In this document: piece after piece, positions 31,878 through 39,541 of the stretch
Layout: each line of letters starts with the position of its first letter
Position numbering within the stretch: the stretch's first letter is position 1
DNA from: SIG603 sp963621245
GTDB lineage: Bacteria; Bacillota; Clostridia; Oscillospirales; Acutalibacteraceae
Assembly: GCA_963621245.1 (NCBI GenBank)
Contig: CAVFCW010000016.1
Span: forward strand, 1-42,384
Length of the DNA: 42,384 bases
Direction: 5' to 3'
Notes under the pieces: generated by a model
The model's input: the letters and a program-made list of their open reading frames with translations, nothing else
What the model was told of the DNA's origin: nothing
The model's database searches: none
Made by a program: the position numbers and the translations under genes

Positions 31878-33062
31878 TTACTTAAGTCCGAAGAGACCCG
31901 GAAGCTCGTCTTCCTTGAGTCCCGAACCGATTACGCAGATTCTTCCTGTGTAATCTGCAGCACCGTCACGAACCTCAATCTCGCCGGGAACCATGTCAAA
32001 GTGAATCCATGCGTCACCCTCTGCGCTGGGCACATAACCCTTTGCACGGAGAACTGCGCCGTGAAGACCAGTATCGAGCTCTTCAAGAGCCTCCTCTATC
32101 TGAGCCTTTGTGAACTTCTTAGGTGTCTCCTCGCCCCAAGATACAAACACCTCGTCTGCATCGTGGCCGTGGTGATGGTGATGATGGTGGTGATGCTCGT
32201 GGTCATGGTCGTGCTCATCGTGATCGTGGTGATGGCATCCGCACTCCTCGCCGTCATGGTGGTGATGCTCGTGTTCGTCCTCGTCATCATCGTGGTGATG
32301 GTGGCACTCGCACTCCTCACCGTCGTGATGGTGGTGATGATGCTCGTGCTCGTCTTCGTCGTCATCGTGGTGATGGTGGTGATGGCACTCACAATCGGGA
32401 TCGTCACACTCGTCGTCATCGTCAAAGTCCTGAGCCTTAGCCTCTGCCATAAGTTGCTCTGCAAGTGAGTGGTGAGCCATAGCGGAAAGGATGGTGTCGC
32501 CCGAAAGCTGATCCCACGGAGTTGTTATGATAACAGCGTCCTTGTTGTGCTCTCTGATAAGTGCAATAACCTCTTCAAGCTTTGCTTCGCTTATATCCTG
32601 AGTTCTCGAAAGAATGATAGTGCCCGCTGTCTCAATCTGATCGTTGAAGAATTCGCCGAAGTTCTTCATGTACATCTTGCACTTCTTTGCGTTAACAACA
32701 GCAACGGCTGAACCGAGAACCATCGGAGTGGTTTTGTTTGCGTTGCCGACTGCTCTCGAAACATCGCTGAGCTTGCCTACTCCGGACGGCTCGATGATAA
32801 CTCTGTCGGGAGCGTACTGCTCGACTACATCGTGAAGAGCCTTGTTGAAATCACCGACAAGAGAACAGCAGATACAGCCGGAATTCATCTCGTTAATCTG
32901 AATGCCGGAATCCTTCAAAAATCCGCCGTCAATGCCGATTTCGCCGAATTCGTTCTCGATGAGAACAAGTTTCTGTCCCTTGAAACTCTCTTCGAGGAGT
33001 TTCTTGATGAGGGTGGTTTTTCCTGCGCCGAGGAAGCCGGAAATAATATCAATAGTTGTCAT
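31878..33062 (-). CDS. CobW/ZNG1-type G3E GTPase metallochaperone, His-rich
   Basis: This 394-aa protein has the P-loop SGFLGAGKTT (9-17), the switch motif ENEFGEIGIDG and the diagnostic CxCC site (C63, C65, C66 in NSGCICCSL). A CobW C-terminal domain follows residue ~305 (VSWGEETPKKFTKAQIEEAL, AWIHFDMVPGEI). Between them lies a metal-buffer segment (residues ~219-303) with about 39 His plus Asp, Glu and Cys, built partly as a repeated DDDEDEHEH-poly-His-DGEEC unit. Such proteins deliver Zn(II) (or Ni/Co) to client enzymes. The likely regulator is metal-responsive, but the promoter palindrome is not a recognisable Zur box. Confidence 0.92.
   Translation of the reverse strand: MTTIDIISGFLGAGKTTLIKKLLEESFKGQKLVLIENEFGEIGIDGGFLKDSGIQINEMNSGCICCSLVGDFNKALHDVVEQYAPDRVIIEPSGVGKLSDVSRAVGNANKTTPMVLGSAVAVVNAKKCKMYMKNFGEFFNDQIETAGTIILSRTQDISEAKLEEVIALIREHNKDAVIITTPWDQLSGDTILSAMAHHSLAEQLMAEAKAQDFDDDDECDDPDCECHHHHHHDDDEDEHEHHHHHHDGEECECHHHHDDDEDEHEHHHHDGEECGCHHHDHDEHDHDHEHHHHHHHHHGHDADEVFVSWGEETPKKFTKAQIEEALEELDTGLHGAVLRAKGYVPSAEGDAWIHFDMVPGEIEVRDGAADYTGRICVIGSGLKEDELPGLFGLK
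32156..32410 (-). repeat. His-codon-rich imperfect repeat in the CobW gene
   Basis: A GTGATG/CATCAC-type repetitive tract encodes the His-rich segment; the unit for DDDEDEHEH + His run + DGEEC occurs twice in succession with size differences in the His run. It is prone to length change and causes long spurious antisense open frames. Confidence 0.8.
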
Positions 33063-33126
33063 AGTTAATCAAGTCCTTTCAAAACAACCTGCAATGTACG
33101 ATTTTAATGCGTTCAGTCTGATGTTA

Positions 33127-33155
33127 ATCATATATCTTAATTGTTAACAATTCAA
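33127..33155 (-). promoter_or_regulatory. Promoter of the CobW operon with internal palindrome
   Basis: Minus-strand -35 TTGAAT (33150-33155), a 17-bp spacer and -10 TATGAT (33127-33132). The perfect 14-bp palindrome AATTGTTAACAATT (33139-33152) lies in the spacer and touches the -35: an operator position. Confidence 0.62.
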
Positions 33156-33171
33156 GTATCAACGCAATTTA

Positions 33172-33193
33172 GGGGCACGAATTTTCGCACCCC
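33172..33193. terminator. Terminator-like hairpin after the ABC substrate-binding gene
   Basis: Arms GGGGCACGAA and TTCGCACCCC pair with two mismatched or wobble positions and a short loop. The T run is strong on the plus strand (TTTTTATTT) and weak on the minus strand, where the upstream gene ends 8 nt before it. Confidence 0.55.
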
Positions 33194-33200
33194 TTTTTAT

Positions 33201-34100
33201 TTACGGATTTGTTATGTCGCCGCTGAAGTACTTCTCGGAAAGTTCGGAGAGACTTCCGTCGTCACGCATTTCCTGAATGCAGGCGTTAATAGCCTTGATG
33301 AGGGAATCCGTGTTCTCCTTTGCGGCAGGAATGCAAACCTTCTCGCCCTCGCTCTTTGCGACAACCTTAATCTCGGCGTCCGGATGAGCGTTCATGTAGT
33401 CAAGATAAGATACCTCGGCATTTAAAGTTGCGTCAATTCTTCCCTGAAGGAGAAGTTCGAGGGTCTGATCGAGTGTGTCGACGTTCGTGACGGTTGCACC
33501 GTAGCTCTCTGCGACAGTCGCATAAGTAGAACCGACGGAATTAGCCGTTGTCTTGCCTTTGAGATCCTCGAAAGAAGTGATGTCCTCGTTGTCGGAACGA
33601 ACCATGAGAACCTGCTTTGTGTAAATGTACGGGTCGGAGAAATTGTAGCTTTCCGCTCTCTCGTCCGTGTAGCCTACGCCGTTGCAGGCGATGTCAAATC
33701 TGCCCGACTCAACGCCGGAGAGAATTGCGTCCCAAGTTGTCTCCTGAAAATCTGCGGTAACGCCGAGTTTCTCTGCGATAGCGTTTCCGAGTTCGACATC
33801 AAAGCCCGTGAGCTCGTTTGTCTTTTCATCGTGATATGTCCACGGAGACCAGTCTCCCTCGGTTGCGATTGTGATTTTACCGCTCGAGAGAATATCGGCA
33901 AGTCTTCCGTCAGCGTTTGCAAGAATCGACGAAAGCTCGCTGTCGTCTGCAGAAGTCGATGCGGCGGATGCGCTCTCCTCGGTCGATACTTCGCTTGAAG
34001 CCTCGGATGAGCTTGAGGAGCTTGATGAGCTTGAGGAACAAGCCGTTAAGGCTGTTGCGGCAAGCGAAAGTGCAAGTGCAAGTGCAAGTAACTTTTTCAT
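33201..34100 (-). CDS. Amino-acid ABC transporter substrate-binding lipoprotein
   Basis: This 299-aa lipoprotein has a signal peptide (LLALALALSLAATALTAC) with lipobox LTAC and then a Ser10 run and a Ser/Glu linker before the folded domain. The solute-binding family 3 pattern is clear: LTGFDVELGNAIAEKLGV, TWDAILSGVESGRFDIACNGVGYTDERAESYNFSDPY and a C-terminal EMRDDGSLSELSEKYF. It binds polar amino acids outside the cell; the exact ligand is not decidable. GGAGG precedes the ATG. It is the last gene of the operon. Confidence 0.93.
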   Translation of the reverse strand: MKKLLALALALSLAATALTACSSSSSSSSSSSEASSEVSTEESASAASTSADDSELSSILANADGRLADILSSGKITIATEGDWSPWTYHDEKTNELTGFDVELGNAIAEKLGVTADFQETTWDAILSGVESGRFDIACNGVGYTDERAESYNFSDPYIYTKQVLMVRSDNEDITSFEDLKGKTTANSVGSTYATVAESYGATVTNVDTLDQTLELLLQGRIDATLNAEVSYLDYMNAHPDAEIKVVAKSEGEKVCIPAAKENTDSLIKAINACIQEMRDDGSLSELSEKYFSGDITNP

Positions 34101-34150
34101 GGGTTTATGCCTCCTTTGGTAATTGATACAGAAAAAGTGTTTTTATCTTC

Positions 34151-34187
34151 AATCGGTTTTGCGGAACGAAGCCGATTCAAACCGATT
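34151..34187 (-). other. Intergenic hairpin between ABC ATPase and binding-protein genes
   Basis: A perfect 9-bp stem (AATCGGTTT/AAACCGATT) encloses a 19-nt loop in the 99-nt gap. There is no T run, so it is more likely an mRNA-stabilising or processing stem that raises binding-protein mRNA than a terminator. Confidence 0.45.
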
Positions 34188-34199
34188 TAAATCAAGTGT

Positions 34200-34958
34200 T
34201 TATTTTTCGTCCGACGTTCTGTCGGCGGTGATTGATTTCACAAATTCACGGGAACGTTCCGTCTTTGGATTCTCGAAGAACTCCTTGGAAGCTCCCGTTT
34301 CGATTATATTTCCGTCCTCCATGAAAATTATCTTGTTGGAAACGTTTCTCGCAAAATTCATCTCATGAGTGACGACTATCATGGTCATGCCGTCCTCTGC
34401 AAGCTGTCTCATAACAGCCAAAACCTCGCCGATAAGCTCGGGATCGAGCGCACTGGTCGGCTCGTCAAAATAGATTATCTCGGGGTCTGCGGCAAGCGCC
34501 CTCGCAATGGCGACTCTCTGCTGCTGGCCGCCCGAAAGTTGAGACGGATAAGCCTCAAGTCTGCTTGCCATTCCAACCTTTTCGAGAACGGACACTGCCT
34601 TTTCTTCCGCCTCCTTGCGGCTTATTTTTCTTGCGTGGATAAGTCCCAAAGTGACATTTTCGAGAACCGTTTTGTTGAGGAACAAATTATAATTCTGAAA
34701 GACAAACGCTGTCTTCATGCGAAGTCTTTTAATTTCTTTTTTGGAAATTTTAGCAAGATCAAACTCCTCGCCGTCAAAGATAAGCTCGCCCTTGTCCGCC
34801 TTCTCGAGGAAGTTGATACAGCGAAGAATCGTGGTTTTTCCCGAACCGCTGGGGCCGAGAACGGCAACAACATCGCCGTCGTTCACGGTGAAGTCTATTC
34901 CTTTTAAGACCTCACGGTCGCCGTATAATTTATGTAAGTTATTTACTTCAAGAGTCAT
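34200..34958 (-). CDS. Amino-acid ABC transporter ATP-binding protein
   Basis: This 252-aa ATPase of the polar amino-acid uptake family has Walker A GPSGSGKTT, Q-loop FQNYNLF, signature LSGGQQQRV, Walker B IIYFDEPTSALD and H-loop VVTHEM. The start overlaps the permease stop by 4 bases, so the two are translationally coupled. The C-terminus (NPKTERSREFVKSI) is typical of GlnQ/HisP-like subunits. Confidence 0.95.
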   Translation of the reverse strand: MTLEVNNLHKLYGDREVLKGIDFTVNDGDVVAVLGPSGSGKTTILRCINFLEKADKGELIFDGEEFDLAKISKKEIKRLRMKTAFVFQNYNLFLNKTVLENVTLGLIHARKISRKEAEEKAVSVLEKVGMASRLEAYPSQLSGGQQQRVAIARALAADPEIIYFDEPTSALDPELIGEVLAVMRQLAEDGMTMIVVTHEMNFARNVSNKIIFMEDGNIIETGASKEFFENPKTERSREFVKSITADRTSDEK

Positions 34959-35629
34959 TTGCTGCGTCCTCCGTAAGAACCCAATTTCTTTTCGATTACC
35001 CTCTGGAGCAGAGTGAGAATCGAGCAGAACATAAGGTAAATAAGTGCAACCTCACAATAAAGTCCCATTGCCTGATAATATCTCGAGTTGATTATCTGAG
35101 CCTGACGAAGCATCTCGGTTATGGTTACGGTTGTGACAAGGCTTGTGCCCTTGAGCATTGAGATGAGGGAGTTTGAAAGCGCGGGAAACGCAACCCTGAA
35201 TGCCTGAGGAAGAACGATTCTGTACATTATCTGAAAATAAGAAAGTCCGACGCACTGGCCCGCTTCAAGCTGACCGACGGGAACGGATTCGAGTGCACCT
35301 CGAACGCTCTCCGCCATATATGCGCCCTCGTTAAAGGACAGAACAATTATCGCTGACGGAATAGGATCGAGCATAATTCCCACGCTCGGCAGTCCGTAGA
35401 AAACCACGTAAAGCTGAACAAGCATAGGTGTGCCTCGTATGAGCCAAATATAAAATCGGCATATATTTTTAAGGACAGGCACCTCGGCATACTGTATCAT
35501 TGCGACGACAACCGAAATTATCAGCGCAAAGAAAAAAGAAACTATCGTAAGCGGAACGGTAACCTTGATTCCGGCAGACAATATTTTTGGAAAGGACTCA
35601 AAGAGTATAGCCCACAATCTTTCGTTCAT
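34955..35629 (-). CDS. Amino-acid ABC transporter permease
   Basis: This 224-aa integral membrane protein has about five hydrophobic segments. The HisM/GlnP family EAA loop is visible as EAGQCVGLSYFQIMYRIVLPQAFR, where it contacts the ATPase. RGTPMLVQLYVVFYGLP is also typical. GGAGG lies inside the end of the preceding gene, whose stop is one base before this ATG, so the transporter is tied to the two upstream genes. Confidence 0.94.
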   Translation of the reverse strand: MNERLWAILFESFPKILSAGIKVTVPLTIVSFFFALIISVVVAMIQYAEVPVLKNICRFYIWLIRGTPMLVQLYVVFYGLPSVGIMLDPIPSAIIVLSFNEGAYMAESVRGALESVPVGQLEAGQCVGLSYFQIMYRIVLPQAFRVAFPALSNSLISMLKGTSLVTTVTITEMLRQAQIINSRYYQAMGLYCEVALIYLMFCSILTLLQRVIEKKLGSYGGRSK

Positions 35630-35630
35630 T

Positions 35631-36053
35631 TTAACCTCCGTACTCCTCCGACATCTGTCGGTTCAGTATCTCAATCACTCTTTGTGCGCACATTGCGTTC
35701 AAAACGGGATAGAGCTCCGTCATTCTTTTAAAAGGCACAAGCCGTGCGGCTTCATCGGACGGTATTTTTTCGCTGTCGCACCACATTCGGTAAGTAGATC
35801 CAACCCACTCGGCAAGACACGAACAGGTTTTTATTTTTGCCTTCTCCGCTTCCCAATGCGACAAAAATTCATCTAAAATATAGCCTTCTCCGAAAATCTC
35901 CGTAGCGTCGCCGAAAGAATCGAGCCACTTCGCCTGTTCGGACTTCATGAATGCGTTCGAAAATTTCTCCGCGTCAAGCCCCGTCAAAACGGCTCGTCTG
36001 AAAATTCTGCCCTGAAGCTTTGCACGCTCCTTTAAAACGGCGTTTTCGCTCAT
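35631..36053 (-). CDS. 140-aa partner protein of the XRE-DUF3990 gene
   Basis: This is an uncharacterised, apparently soluble and mostly helical protein, rich in charged residues, with four Cys (two close together in TCSCLAEW and others in MWC and AMCAQ). It starts within the stop of the XRE-DUF3990 gene (ATGA overlap at 36050-36053) and ends one base before the permease ATG. Overlap with a DUF3990-type gene suggests a functional pair (toxin/antitoxin-like or enzyme/partner), but no domain is recognised. Confidence 0.7.
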   Translation of the reverse strand: MSENAVLKERAKLQGRIFRRAVLTGLDAEKFSNAFMKSEQAKWLDSFGDATEIFGEGYILDEFLSHWEAEKAKIKTCSCLAEWVGSTYRMWCDSEKIPSDEAARLVPFKRMTELYPVLNAMCAQRVIEILNRQMSEEYGG

Positions 36054-36904
36054 GATTTTCCTCCGCCGATTATCTCATCGAAAAATCTGCCGTTGCGCCT
36101 GTTTTCACGCCAAATTTCGTCAAGAGAATCTACCGCTTTCTTTCTCGACTCGATGTTTGACGAGCAAAGCCCCAATCTTTCGTCCGAAGAGAGTGTTTCT
36201 TCACTTAAAATTTTAATGTTGTCAGCTGCCTTTTGAGTGAGCGCAACAAACTGTCTTACCGCCGTATCGCAGCTCGGAAGGCACTTTATAAGTGCGACGT
36301 CGGTAATCTCGCCGTCAAAAAATCTGTCGAGAGCAACAGCCGTTTTTTCGTCCACAGCCGCCCCTATGAGCAAATCGTAACCAAGGGACAATCCGCTCAT
36401 TCTCTTGTAAACAGCCGAGTCGGTACAAAAATCAAGCTTTCCTCTGTTGTAACCCACAAAGAAAACCCAATCCATGAGAACATCAAAATCCAGTATTTTA
36501 AGCTCCGACAAACTCAAACTGAGCGTGTAAAGCTTTGCTTCTCCCGATCCGCAAATGAGCGTTTTTGCGGTCAAAGGTGAGTCATACATATAAAATCCGC
36601 TGCCAAAATCGCAGTGGCAATGGCTTTTCGGCGTGATTTTTCCCTCCAAAACTCCTCTTGTTCCGTGGTAGAGCGTAATCACCTCGTCGGAAACGACCTC
36701 ACTCAAATCTTCAAAGCGTGAGAAATCTATGCAGTTTTCCTTGCAAAGCATTTTTATTGCCGAGACCGCTATCTGCGAGGGTTCGCACCGTCCCTTTTCC
36801 CAGCGGTTAACGGTCGCAAAGCACACACCGAGCTTTTGACCGAACTCGCACTGGCTGAGTCCCAATTCTCTTCTTATCTCTCTTATCATCTCGGGCGACT
36901 TCAT
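36050..36904 (-). CDS. XRE helix-turn-helix protein fused to DUF3990 domain
   Basis: This 284-aa fusion has residues ~1-60 as an XRE-type DNA-binding domain (IREIRRELGLSQCEFGQKLG, FATVNRWEKGRCEPS). Residues ~75-235 match the DUF3990 pattern: ITLYHGTRG, CDFGSGFYM, WVFFVGYNRGK, YDLLIGAAVDE, then FDGEITDVALIKCL. DUF3990 has been linked to ADP-ribosyltransferase-like folds (YHGT and FGxGFY motifs), so an NAD-dependent activity with autoregulation is possible, but catalysis is inference. The start is the ATG at 36904 with AAGGAG 6 nt upstream. It heads the operon that continues into the amino-acid transporter. Confidence 0.82.
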   Translation of the reverse strand: MKSPEMIREIRRELGLSQCEFGQKLGVCFATVNRWEKGRCEPSQIAVSAIKMLCKENCIDFSRFEDLSEVVSDEVITLYHGTRGVLEGKITPKSHCHCDFGSGFYMYDSPLTAKTLICGSGEAKLYTLSLSLSELKILDFDVLMDWVFFVGYNRGKLDFCTDSAVYKRMSGLSLGYDLLIGAAVDEKTAVALDRFFDGEITDVALIKCLPSCDTAVRQFVALTQKAADNIKILSEETLSSDERLGLCSSNIESRKKAVDSLDEIWRENRRNGRFFDEIIGGGKS

Positions 36905-37010
36905 AGAATTCTCCTTTCTTTGTTTGTATTCGTTATTTTTATCGCTTGACATAAATTTATCTTATATCAAGCAAGTTTATCATTTAAGTTCTATATAACA
37001 TTTGCTGTTT

Positions 37011-37059
37011 CAAATTATAACATCTATTACAAACTTGTCAATAGGCTTGTTATAATTTG
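37011..37059. promoter_or_regulatory. Promoter P2 with 12-bp inverted repeat upstream of the XRE gene
   Basis: Minus-strand -35 TTGACA (37036-37041), a 16-bp spacer and -10 TATAAT (37014-37019). The -10 lies in a perfect 12-bp inverted repeat, CAAATTATAACA (37011-37022) and TGTTATAATTTG (37048-37059), separated by 25 bp. The second arm also carries a plus-strand TATAAT. This is a good candidate site for autoregulation by the XRE domain. Confidence 0.65.
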
Positions 37060-37096
37060 CATTGCCTACTTTTCCGATATGTTTAATTTGATTGAC

Positions 37097-37125
37097 ATTG
37101 TAATCTTTCAAGAACCTATTGTCAA
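37097..37125 (-). promoter_or_regulatory. Promoter P1 upstream of the XRE gene
   Basis: Minus-strand -35 TTGACA (37120-37125), a 17-bp spacer and -10 TACAAT (37097-37102), 80 bp upstream of P2. A transcript from it would cross the inverted repeat. Confidence 0.65.
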
Positions 37126-37140
37126 GCGTTTTTTAACAAA

Positions 37141-37168
37141 AAAGCACCGTGGCAAAATGCACGATGCT
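37141..37168 (-). terminator. Terminator of the MerR gene
   Basis: A 10-bp stem with one G-U pair (AAGCACCGTG/CACGATGCTT) and an 8-nt loop is followed by TTTTTTG on the minus strand, 18 nt after the MerR stop. Confidence 0.8.
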
Positions 37169-37185
37169 TTATGTTTTCAGTCGAT

Positions 37186-37584
37186 TTATTCGGCTTTTTT
37201 GATTTTTTGAACCTTTTCGGCATGAGCTTCGAGGGCGTCCTCATAAAATTTACACTTATGATTGACAAACTCGAGGGTTTTCTTGATTTCTTCCATTTGC
37301 TTTTCGACCGCCGCTTTTCTCGAAAGTATTATCTCGTACCGCTCCTCAAGGGATTCGTCCCCCAATTCCAAAAGAGAGATATACTCCTGAATATTCTTTA
37401 TGGGCATACCCGTTTTTTTTAGGCAAGAGATAAGCCCAAGCATTTTCATATCATCCTCGTCAAAAATGCGATAGCCCGATTCTCTCCTTGAAATATTCGG
37501 CAATAAGCCCTGTTTATCGTAAAATCTTATCGTGCTCGGCGTGATATTCATCATTTCAGCCGCCTGTTTGATTGTATATGCCAT
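37186..37584 (-). CDS. MerR-family transcriptional regulator
   Basis: This 132-aa regulator has an N-terminal MerR winged helix (YTIKQAAEMMNITPSTIRFYDKQGLLP) followed by EDDMKMLGLISCLKKTGMPIKNIQEYISL. A coiled coil at ~80-115 serves for dimerisation, and no metal-binding Cys cluster is seen at the end. It is divergent from the aldo/keto reductase gene, whose promoter has the 19-bp spacer characteristic of MerR-controlled promoters, so it very probably activates that gene. GAGGTG precedes the ATG. Confidence 0.9.
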   Translation of the reverse strand: MAYTIKQAAEMMNITPSTIRFYDKQGLLPNISRRESGYRIFDEDDMKMLGLISCLKKTGMPIKNIQEYISLLELGDESLEERYEIILSRKAAVEKQMEEIKKTLEFVNHKCKFYEDALEAHAEKVQKIKKAE

Positions 37585-37613
37585 ATTTCACCTCAAGAAA
37601 TTAACAAAAAGTA

Positions 37614-37644
37614 TTGACTTTAATCTTAGGTTTAATGTTAAACT
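37614..37644 (+). promoter_or_regulatory. MerR-type promoter (19-bp spacer) of the aldo/keto reductase
   Basis: -35 TTGACT (37614-37619), a 19-bp spacer and -10 TAAACT (37639-37644). The long spacer with internal TTAGGTTTAA is the hallmark of promoters remodelled by a bound MerR dimer. The leader to the ATG is ~118 nt and includes the near-repeats ATTCAAATTT/AATTCGAATT around 37690-37735. Confidence 0.75.
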
Positions 37645-37767
37645 ATATTCATATAAAAATCAAGACTTCCTTAGTCTTGAATGTGTGTGAATTATAAATT
37701 CAAATTTTAATTCAAATTAGAGATTCGAATTAAAATTAAACTTCTGTTGTAATTAAGGAGGAGCAAA

Positions 37768-38919
37768 ATGTTTGAAGATGTTTTTACTTCCAAGAAAAAA
37801 TTAGGTTACGGTCTTATGAGACTTCCCACAACCGACCCGAACGATGCCGGCAGCGTTGACATCGATAAGGTAAAGGATCTTGTGGACGCATTCATTTCCG
37901 AGGGCTTCACATATTTCGACACCGCATGGATGTACAACGCATTCCAGTCGGAAAATGCCGTAAAAGCCGCCCTCACAAGCCGTTATCCCCGTGACGCTTA
38001 CACACTTGCCACAAAACTTCACTCGGGATTTATCAAATGCCCCGAGGACGCCGACAAGGTTTTTAATGAGCAGAGAAACAAAACGGGCGTCGATTACTTT
38101 GATTACTATCTCGTTCACGATGTAAACTCTCACTCCGTTGAAGTTTACGACAAATTCGACATCTGGTCTTGGATTCAGAAGAAAAAGGCAGACGGACTTG
38201 TTAAGCACATCGGTTTCTCGTTTCACGACGGTCCCGAGCTCCTCGACAAACTTCTCACCGAGCACCCGTTCTTTGAGTTCGTTCAGCTTCAGATAAACTA
38301 TCTCGACTGGGAGTCAGCCGGCGTTCAGTCAAGAAAATGCTACGAAGTAGCCGTAAAGCACGGCAAACCCGTCATCACCATGGAGACCGTTAAGGGCGGA
38401 ACTCTCTCGAACATCTCCCCCGAGGCAGAAAAGGTATTCAAGGACTACAACCCCGACACGAGCGTTTCGTCATGGGCGGTTCGCTTTGCGGCTTCACTCG
38501 AAAACGTAAAAATAGTTCTCTCCGGTATGACAACCATGGATCAGCTCAAGGACAACATGAGCTACATGAAGGACTTTAAGCCGCTCTCCGACGAGGAACA
38601 GGCTATCGTAAAGAAAGTCACATCAATCATCGAGAGCGAAAACGCAATTCCCTGTACGGGCTGCTCCTACTGCACGGACGGATGCCCCATGCAGATTGCC
38701 ATTCCTAAATATTTCTCCGCATACAACGGCGAGAAAAAGGAAAACGCAGACGGCAAAAAAGCTTGGACAGCTTCTCAGTCATATTACGAGAACATCTCAA
38801 AGAACTTCGGCAAAGCAAGCGAATGCATCGAGTGCGGCCAGTGCGAGGGAATTTGCCCACAGCATCTTCCGATTATCGATTACTTAAAGCAGGTAGCCGA
38901 GACTTTCGAGAAAGATTGA
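37768..38919 (+). CDS. Aldo/keto reductase with C-terminal [4Fe-4S] clusters
   Basis: This 383-aa protein has an AKR barrel with catalytic Asp51, Tyr56, Lys83 and His117 (FDTAWMYN, ATKLH, YLVHDV). A C-terminal ferredoxin-like region has two Cys sets, CTGCSYCTDGCP and CIECGQCEGICP, each missing one canonical position or borrowing from the other. Such clostridial AKR-ferredoxin fusions act as soluble oxidoreductases in anaerobes; the substrate is unknown. AAGGAGG lies upstream of the ATG. Regulation is probably by the divergent MerR protein. Confidence 0.92.
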   Translation: MFEDVFTSKKKLGYGLMRLPTTDPNDAGSVDIDKVKDLVDAFISEGFTYFDTAWMYNAFQSENAVKAALTSRYPRDAYTLATKLHSGFIKCPEDADKVFNEQRNKTGVDYFDYYLVHDVNSHSVEVYDKFDIWSWIQKKKADGLVKHIGFSFHDGPELLDKLLTEHPFFEFVQLQINYLDWESAGVQSRKCYEVAVKHGKPVITMETVKGGTLSNISPEAEKVFKDYNPDTSVSSWAVRFAASLENVKIVLSGMTTMDQLKDNMSYMKDFKPLSDEEQAIVKKVTSIIESENAIPCTGCSYCTDGCPMQIAIPKYFSAYNGEKKENADGKKAWTASQSYYENISKNFGKASECIECGQCEGICPQHLPIIDYLKQVAETFEKD

Positions 38920-38954
38920 TTTAAGATAACAACCATATACCATATACCTATAAA

Positions 38955-38992
38955 ACAAGAGAGAAGAAACAATACGGGTTCTTCTCTCTTGT
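38955..38992. terminator. Bidirectional terminator
   Basis: A perfect 14-bp stem (ACAAGAGAGAAGAA/TTCTTCTCTCTTGT) with a 10-nt loop lies between the convergent aldo/keto reductase and msrA genes. Confidence 0.85.
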
Positions 38993-39002
38993 TCTGTTTA
39001 AA

Positions 39003-39518
39003 TCATATTTTTGAGGGATCCACCGTTTTCACCCAGTTTATCAGACCGAACGGCACATGGCAGTAACCGTTCGGGTTTTTATCGAGATACTTCTGGTGAT
39101 ATTCCTCGGCGGTGTAAAAATTATCAAGCGGAAAGCACTCTACTTCAAGCTTTTCGGAATAATCTTTCTGAAGTTCCTCAAGAGATTTTTCACAAACGGC
39201 TTTGTCTTCATCGTTCGTGTAATAAATTCCCGTTCTGTACTGGTGTCCCTCGTCCTCGCCCTGTTTGTCGAGGCTTGTGGGGTCAATTATTTTGTAAAAC
39301 AGCGTGAGCAAAGCACTGAGAGAAATAATTCCATCGTCATAAACTGTTTTGACGGTCTCAGCGTGGCCCGTGTTCTCGTGCTTCACCTGTTCGTAGCTTG
39401 GACTGACAGTGTTTCCGTTTGCAAAACCGACTTCCGTTTCGACAACTCCCTTGATGTTCGATAAATATTTCTCGGCTCCCCAGTAGCAGCCACCCGCCAA
39501 ATATATTGTTTTCAGCAT
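39003..39518 (-). CDS. msrA: Peptide methionine-(S)-S-oxide reductase MsrA
   Basis: MsrA repairs oxidised methionine using a catalytic Cys, here Cys11 in GGCYWGAEKYL (GCFWG in most homologues; the Tyr variant is known). The 171-aa protein also shows TGHAETVKTVYD, the LTLFYKIIDPTSLDKQGEDEGHQYRTGIYY block and YTAEEYHQKYL, all standard. No MsrB domain is fused. It lies 23 nt after the NUDIX gene and is likely co-transcribed with it. Confidence 0.95.
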   Translation of the reverse strand: MLKTIYLAGGCYWGAEKYLSNIKGVVETEVGFANGNTVSPSYEQVKHENTGHAETVKTVYDDGIISLSALLTLFYKIIDPTSLDKQGEDEGHQYRTGIYYTNDEDKAVCEKSLEELQKDYSEKLEVECFPLDNFYTAEEYHQKYLDKNPNGYCHVPFGLINWVKTVDPSKI

Positions 39519-39541
39519 ATTATTGCTCCTTTTTCACAATC

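Noticed and set aside
32001..32468. Long plus-strand and alternate-frame open frames opposite the His-rich CobW segment
   Set aside because: They arise from the repetitive CATCAC/GTGATG tract, encode poly-Val/Met or Arg/Gly low complexity, and lack ribosome sites.
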